64,000 nucleotides of DNA from contig CAKUZI010000007.1 in assembly GCA_934717855.1 (NCBI GenBank), positions 1-64,000 of the forward strand. Direction: 5' to 3'. The notes beneath the pieces are model-generated. The model ran no database searches and had not been told where the DNA came from. It saw only the letters and a program-made list of their open reading frames with translations. Made by a program: the position numbers and the translations under genes. Positions 60,113-64,000 of the stretch are shown piece after piece (positions within the stretch are counted from its first letter, which is position 1; each line of letters starts with the position of its first letter). This DNA comes from an uncultured Candidatus Melainabacteria bacterium (GTDB taxonomy: Bacteria; Cyanobacteriota; Vampirovibrionia; Gastranaerophilales; Gastranaerophilaceae).

Positions 60113-60505
60113 CTATTCGTTATTTAATAATTTGTTACAATAAGATTTTATATCATTACACATATATTTTGGAATACAATCAACATCGTAGTTTTTGGCG
60201 ATTTGTTTAAGATTTTCTGAAGCAGAAACCGCAATAATTTTAGTATTTTTATATTCATTGAAAAACTTTATTTGTTTAATAAACCACTCTCCGGCATATA
60301 ACGGCAAAAAATCAGGTTCCATTTGCATATCAGTCAAAATAAAATCGTATGGTTCATCTAAAGACGCAGTAAGCCTTTCCACTCCCTCTTTTGCAGAATT
60401 TGCCGTCTCTATCTCAACGTTGTTATTAAATATTTGCCTGATTACTTCTTGATGATGCAAAACCCACCTTGAGGAATCATCTACAATTAAAATTCTTGGT
60501 TTCAT
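60113..60505 (-). CDS. Single-domain response regulator
   Basis: 130 aa receiver domain without output domain: LIVDDSS supplies the acidic pair, the phosphoacceptor Asp is in FILTDMQM (about residue 59), the switch Ser in IIAVSASEN and the Lys in CIPKYM. It would act as a CheY-like phosphorelay element. No histidine kinase is adjacent. Confidence 0.88.
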   Translation of the reverse strand: MKPRILIVDDSSRWVLHHQEVIRQIFNNNVEIETANSAKEGVERLTASLDEPYDFILTDMQMEPDFLPLYAGEWFIKQIKFFNEYKNTKIIAVSASENLKQIAKNYDVDCIPKYMCNDIKSYCNKLLNNE

Positions 60506-60774
60506 AGATATATTATAACATTTATTTTGTGTTAAACAAGCAAAAATTTTAGTCTCTCAAATCGACTTTGACTTGCAAAAAACATTTTGTTAACAAATGT
60601 TAAGATAAATTTTAATTCGGGAAATTCGCTATAGACAAGACTTTTCGGAATTTAGCATGCCTAAAACCCCATGATAACATGCAATTTTTCAATCCAAAAA
60701 TTTTTTATAGAAGTACAGGGGATAAAAATCAATTTAATTTTCTTTTCACGAGGGAAATTGAAAGGGGAAACAAG

Positions 60775-62463
60775 ATGAGTATTAACAATGTATCTTTTGG
60801 CAAAGACTATGCCGCAGAATTTGGGAAAAAATGGGAAGCACAAGTTGCTGAAAACAAAAATAAATTGGCTCAAGCAGGTATAACAGTTCCGGTTGGACAA
60901 TCAACAGAAACCAAATCTAAACCGATGACAGGTTTACAAATTGAAAAAGAAGATGTTACCGGAAATTATGCTGAAAGAAAATTGATTTACAGTGATGACG
61001 TTGAAGAAGCAAGAGCTCAAGAAGCTTTTGTAAAATACGGCACCGAAAACGGTCAAAAAGCAAAAGAAGAAGATGCCGAAAAAATGGCTAAAAATTACGT
61101 TGAAAACGAACGCCATAAAGAAGATGTTCAAAAAACACAAGTATTCATGGACAAAAAAGCTTACAAACAAGCTGAAAAAGAACGTAAAGAAGAATACAAA
61201 GAAATGTATAATCAATACAGAGAAGACGGCTACACTAGAAAAGAAGCTAAAAGATTAGCAAAAGCTCAATCTGTTGAAAATGAATACATTAGCGGAAGAA
61301 AAACTCGTAAATTTGTAGAAAATAATAGAGAATACTTCTACGATGAAAACGGCAACTTCTCAAGTGACAAATTCAAACAAAAAGCAGTAGAATACGCAAA
61401 CATCAATACTCATGAAGAAGAAACATTAAACTACCACATGAGTTTGAGAGAAAGACGTGCTGCAGCCGAAAAAGAAGGCGTAAGCACTAACGTAATTAAA
61501 CACATGGCTAAAAAATCAAACTTAGACTATGAAAAAGATAACACTAACTTGTATCGCGGACTTGCAATTGGTGGCGGAGCAGCAGCTGGATATGGAATTG
61601 GCAGTTTATTCTCTGTTACTTCATCAGCAGCAGCGGCAGCGGGTTCATCATCTACAGCAGGTGCGGTTATTAACGGAAGTGCTTCTGCTAGTGCATCAGC
61701 AGGTGCAGCAGCATCGGCAGCAGCTTCAGCATCAGTTAATGGTGGTTTAGTTGGTGCAGGTTCTGGGCTTGCTGCAGGCGTTGGAGCATCTGGATTCTTG
61801 CAAGACAAAGGCAAAAATGAAGCTCGAGTTTATGCTCCTGGTGAAAAACCAGTAGAACGTCACAGACCACAAACTCCTAATATCGATTTAATCCCACCAA
61901 AATCGGGAGAAGATGTTCCGAATAAACCGGCTGAAAAAATCAAACCTTGTCCGGAAGAAATTTGGACAACTCCAGCTTGTGATTACAAAGTTGGAAAAGG
62001 TGATTGTTGGGCAGGTGTTATAGCCGGAACAATGAAAGTTAACGGAAAAACTCCACAAGGTAATGTTTTGAAAGCTTTGGTACACGCAGAAAAACTTAAA
62101 CACGGTATAACAAATTTTAAACTTAATACTATGCCTGGGGTTTATAGCAAAAAGAAATATGAAGAATTACAAGCCAAAAACCCTGAAGCAGCTAAAAAAT
62201 ACTTTGACACACATACAATGAAGTTATACACTGACTTTACAGATTTATTAGAAAATGCAGAATTAATGAAAAAACATCCTGAACTAAAATATCTAAAAGG
62301 TCTTAAAGAAGGCGATATAACAGTAGACTGTAAAGCTAGAGGTCTTAAGTTTACAGGCAAACCAAAAGTTAATTATACAAAATACAAAGGAACTCCAGTT
62401 GCATCAAATACATATAAACAAGATTGTGACGATCCGGTTCCAGTAAGAATAAACAACAAATAA
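60775..62463 (+). CDS. Large lineage-specific protein with Gly/Ala-rich hydrophobic centre
   Basis: 562 aa from ATG 60775, preceded by GAAAGGGG; the longer frame from 60679 has no Shine-Dalgarno. The N terminus MSINNVSFGKDYAAEFGKKW has a NVSFG form of the recurrent motif. Residues about 60-265 are highly charged helix (Lys/Glu/Ala), residues about 265-340 are a Gly/Ala/Ser-rich, glycine-zipper-like hydrophobic stretch, and the C-terminal part includes CDYKVGKGDCWAGVIAGT, which resembles a LysM-like unit. Possibly surface-associated. No known family. Confidence 0.72.
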   Translation: MSINNVSFGKDYAAEFGKKWEAQVAENKNKLAQAGITVPVGQSTETKSKPMTGLQIEKEDVTGNYAERKLIYSDDVEEARAQEAFVKYGTENGQKAKEEDAEKMAKNYVENERHKEDVQKTQVFMDKKAYKQAEKERKEEYKEMYNQYREDGYTRKEAKRLAKAQSVENEYISGRKTRKFVENNREYFYDENGNFSSDKFKQKAVEYANINTHEEETLNYHMSLRERRAAAEKEGVSTNVIKHMAKKSNLDYEKDNTNLYRGLAIGGGAAAGYGIGSLFSVTSSAAAAAGSSSTAGAVINGSASASASAGAAASAAASASVNGGLVGAGSGLAAGVGASGFLQDKGKNEARVYAPGEKPVERHRPQTPNIDLIPPKSGEDVPNKPAEKIKPCPEEIWTTPACDYKVGKGDCWAGVIAGTMKVNGKTPQGNVLKALVHAEKLKHGITNFKLNTMPGVYSKKKYEELQAKNPEAAKKYFDTHTMKLYTDFTDLLENAELMKKHPELKYLKGLKEGDITVDCKARGLKFTGKPKVNYTKYKGTPVASNTYKQDCDDPVPVRINNK

Positions 62464-62486
62464 TACAACCCCAAAAATAAAAAAAG

Positions 62487-62520
62487 AAGACCTTTCCGAA
62501 TTTTCGAAAAGGTCTTTTTT
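62487..62520 (+). terminator. Intrinsic terminator
   Basis: AAGACCTTT(C)CGAA / TTCG(A)AAAGGTCTT stem followed by T6, 24 bases after the preceding stop codon. Confidence 0.85.
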
Positions 62521-62600
62521 AATATTTTATTAAAGTTTTTTCAAAATTTGCCGTAATATAATATGTAAGTAGGATAACAGAAAATATTTTTTACTATAGA

Positions 62601-62933
62601 ATGGCTATTATGTACGATTATGAACCGGAAACTGAAGATAAAGATTTAAAAAAAGTCGGGCTTGAACTTATGTTTATGACGCCTGAAAAAGGTGCGTTTG
62701 AAAACTGGGTTACAGCAGTAGAGCTTGCCAAAATGGTTGAACTTCCGGTCGATATTGTTAAGAAAAAACTGATTATTTTAAAAGATTGCGGAATTGTCCA
62801 AGTAAAAGGTATTAATCCAAAATACTGGAAATTTGATGATTATAATTTTCAAAGAATGGACGAAGATGACGACGTTTATAAACTTCTTTGCAGTTTTGAC
62901 GATGTTGATTTTGACAAGTATTTTTCTTATTAG
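62601..62933 (+). CDS. Winged-helix-like small protein
   Basis: 110 aa. AVELAKMVELPVDIVKKKLI followed by LKDCGIVQVKG is a winged-helix candidate, and the C terminus is acidic (DEDDDVYKLLCSFDDVDFDK). Could be a DNA-binding regulator. The start codon is uncertain: ATG 62601 and ATG 62610 are close and neither has a clear Shine-Dalgarno. Confidence 0.66.
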   Translation: MAIMYDYEPETEDKDLKKVGLELMFMTPEKGAFENWVTAVELAKMVELPVDIVKKKLIILKDCGIVQVKGINPKYWKFDDYNFQRMDEDDDVYKLLCSFDDVDFDKYFSY

Positions 62934-62965
62934 CAAAAAAATTTTTGTTTTGACTTGATATAAAT

Positions 62966-64000
62966 ATGAAAGTCATTGGAATAAACAGTTTTCCATATAT
63001 CCCCCAAATAAACACAAGGCATAAAGCAGAACAAACTAATCCGATACAAGTAAATTTTACAGGTATAGATAGGTTTGAAAGGTCTGCCACAACTTCATTT
63101 CGGCAAGAAATTAAAAAAGTTTACACTAAACTTGAAAAAGATATGGGGATTTTACAACCAAGTGATATAAGTAAAATCGTTTCAAATATTATTACCAAAA
63201 CAGGACTATCCAAAGAAGAAGTACTAAAAAGTTTAGATATATTAACTCAATACTCAAGTTACAGAAGTTTAAATAAAATTGAAAACGAATTATATAGAAA
63301 ATCATGCTATGGCATAAAAAGTTTACCAACAGATCACTCATTATTCGAAAATAGAGGTATTTGTCTTGCAGATGTTTTGAAGTATATTTCGATGAAAAAT
63401 TTCAGGTATTCTCAAAATGACTCCTCAAATATAATAATTGTTGATTCAAAAATGCTTAATTTTTTAGATAAAACGGGGATTAATTGCAATCGTTTTTTTA
63501 CTCCACACAATACTATCTACATTGAAAATTTCGAAAACGGTTACAACTTTTTAAATCAATCTCAACCACTTGAAGACTTTACAATTGAAAAGCTGAACAA
63601 AGCACTACAATTGCAAAAGCGTAACGGAAAAGATTTGAGTTATAACTTGAAATATGTGCTAAACGGTAGTATTCTAAGAAAATTGCATAAACACGCAATA
63701 GATTTTCAAATTATTAAATCAAATCTTGCAGAATTTTCTACAGAAAAAGATATCGTTCAAAATATAAACCCGATTTTTCCTGATTTTGATTATTTTTATA
63801 CAACGGCTAAAGATATTGCACGCAATGGAGAACTTTCTAAAAAAGAAAATGAGGAGTTTGTATTAGATTTTTTGAATAATTTGACAGAAATAGTTACTCC
63901 GCGGAGTTATTGTGAATACTTAAAAATTTTGAATACAAAAATTGAAAACTTCATAAAACAAAATCATAGAGATCCAAAGAAAATTTACTACATAATTCCG
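62966..64000 (+). CDS. 'FTG-motif' protein, truncated by the window end
   Basis: 345 codons are open from ATG 62966 to the last base, with no stop, so the gene continues beyond the window. The N terminus MKVIGINSFPYIPQ leads to NPIQVNFTGIDRFERS (about residues 25-40), the recurrent motif in its most typical form. The remaining sequence is charged, alpha/beta, without recognised domains (HTHs, transmembrane segments or catalytic motifs). No signal peptide. Function unknown. Confidence 0.7.
   Translation, partial: MKVIGINSFPYIPQINTRHKAEQTNPIQVNFTGIDRFERSATTSFRQEIKKVYTKLEKDMGILQPSDISKIVSNIITKTGLSKEEVLKSLDILTQYSSYRSLNKIENELYRKSCYGIKSLPTDHSLFENRGICLADVLKYISMKNFRYSQNDSSNIIIVDSKMLNFLDKTGINCNRFFTPHNTIYIENFENGYNFLNQSQPLEDFTIEKLNKALQLQKRNGKDLSYNLKYVLNGSILRKLHKHAIDFQIIKSNLAEFSTEKDIVQNINPIFPDFDYFYTTAKDIARNGELSKKENEEFVLDFLNNLTEIVTPRSYCEYLKILNTKIENFIKQNHRDPKKIYYIIP

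Noticed and set aside
61527..61814. Ala-rich 95-aa minus-strand ORF
   Set aside because: It is the antisense of the Gly/Ala/Ser-rich stretch of the 60775 gene; repetitive codons keep the reverse frame open.

Overview
ORGANISM. The window is AT-rich bacterial DNA from a diderm: it encodes an outer-membrane porin, a TolC-family protein and a class A penicillin-binding protein. I place it tentatively in a gut lineage of non-photosynthetic Cyanobacteria relatives (Gastranaerophilales / Vampirovibrionia, 'Melainabacteria'). The reasons are the low GC, a cyanobacterial/Bacillus-length Orn/Lys/Arg decarboxylase, and a recurrent short motif (NxxFTG-like: PNFTAL, PNFKGF, VSFTGI, VNFTGI) in otherwise unrelated proteins. 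The motif association is recalled, not checked, so the placement is inference. LAYOUT. (1) 1-7000 is a defence/accessory block: the tail of an unknown gene with a WYL regulator, a HigBA-type toxin-antitoxin pair, a three-gene ABC-3C-like conflict system (Mrr-like nuclease protein, middle component, SMC-like ATPase), a HEPN-type protein and a small membrane protein. (2) 7138-9816 is core: tRNA-Ser(CGA), prs, an XRE regulator, a small HAD protein and Hsp20. (3) 9895-33943 is an integrated genetic element of 23,940 bp in the 3' end of tRNA-Ile(GAT). It is bounded by an identical 59-bp direct repeat (9925-9983 and 33865-33923), has a tyrosine integrase next to the intact tRNA, and carries a shared 21-bp arm-type repeat near each end. 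No conjugation genes are visible. Its cargo is: an excisionase-like HTH; a candidate retron (structured ncRNA 13677-13880 plus a retron-type RT) overlapping a P-loop protein; a tight six-gene minus-strand operon of unknown proteins including a WG-repeat protein; an XRE repressor flanked by two matching palindromic operators; a PD-(D/E)XK nuclease and a DnaB-like protein lacking the Walker A lysine; a serine recombinase module; a complete DpnII-type restriction-modification system; and a membrane protein / ImmA-IrrE / beta-family / sce7726 cluster. (4) 33944-37600 is an accessory patch with a predicted type I toxin-antitoxin locus (28-aa hydrophobic ORF with a convergent antisense RNA), a duplicated leader sequence, an HExxH-containing protein and lineage-type 'FTG' proteins. 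(5) 37678-64000 is mostly core: pnuC, a transglycosylase-like protein, bioB, a decarboxylase, a porin, hisS, tdk, dinJ-yafQ, a Xer recombinase, a TPR protein, TolC, PBP1A, rnhC, a glyoxalase, a membrane-anchored alpha-crystallin protein, a response regulator and further lineage-specific proteins. The last gene runs off the right edge. HOW IT FITS. The element looks like a defence island mobile at tRNA-Ile: recombinases and att sites for movement, one repressor probably controlling two operons through twin operators, and several stacked anti-phage modules. The strongest candidates for something undescribed are the retron with its overlapping P-loop partner (13677-16281), the six-gene WG operon (16586-22821) and the type I toxin-antitoxin locus (34784-34906).
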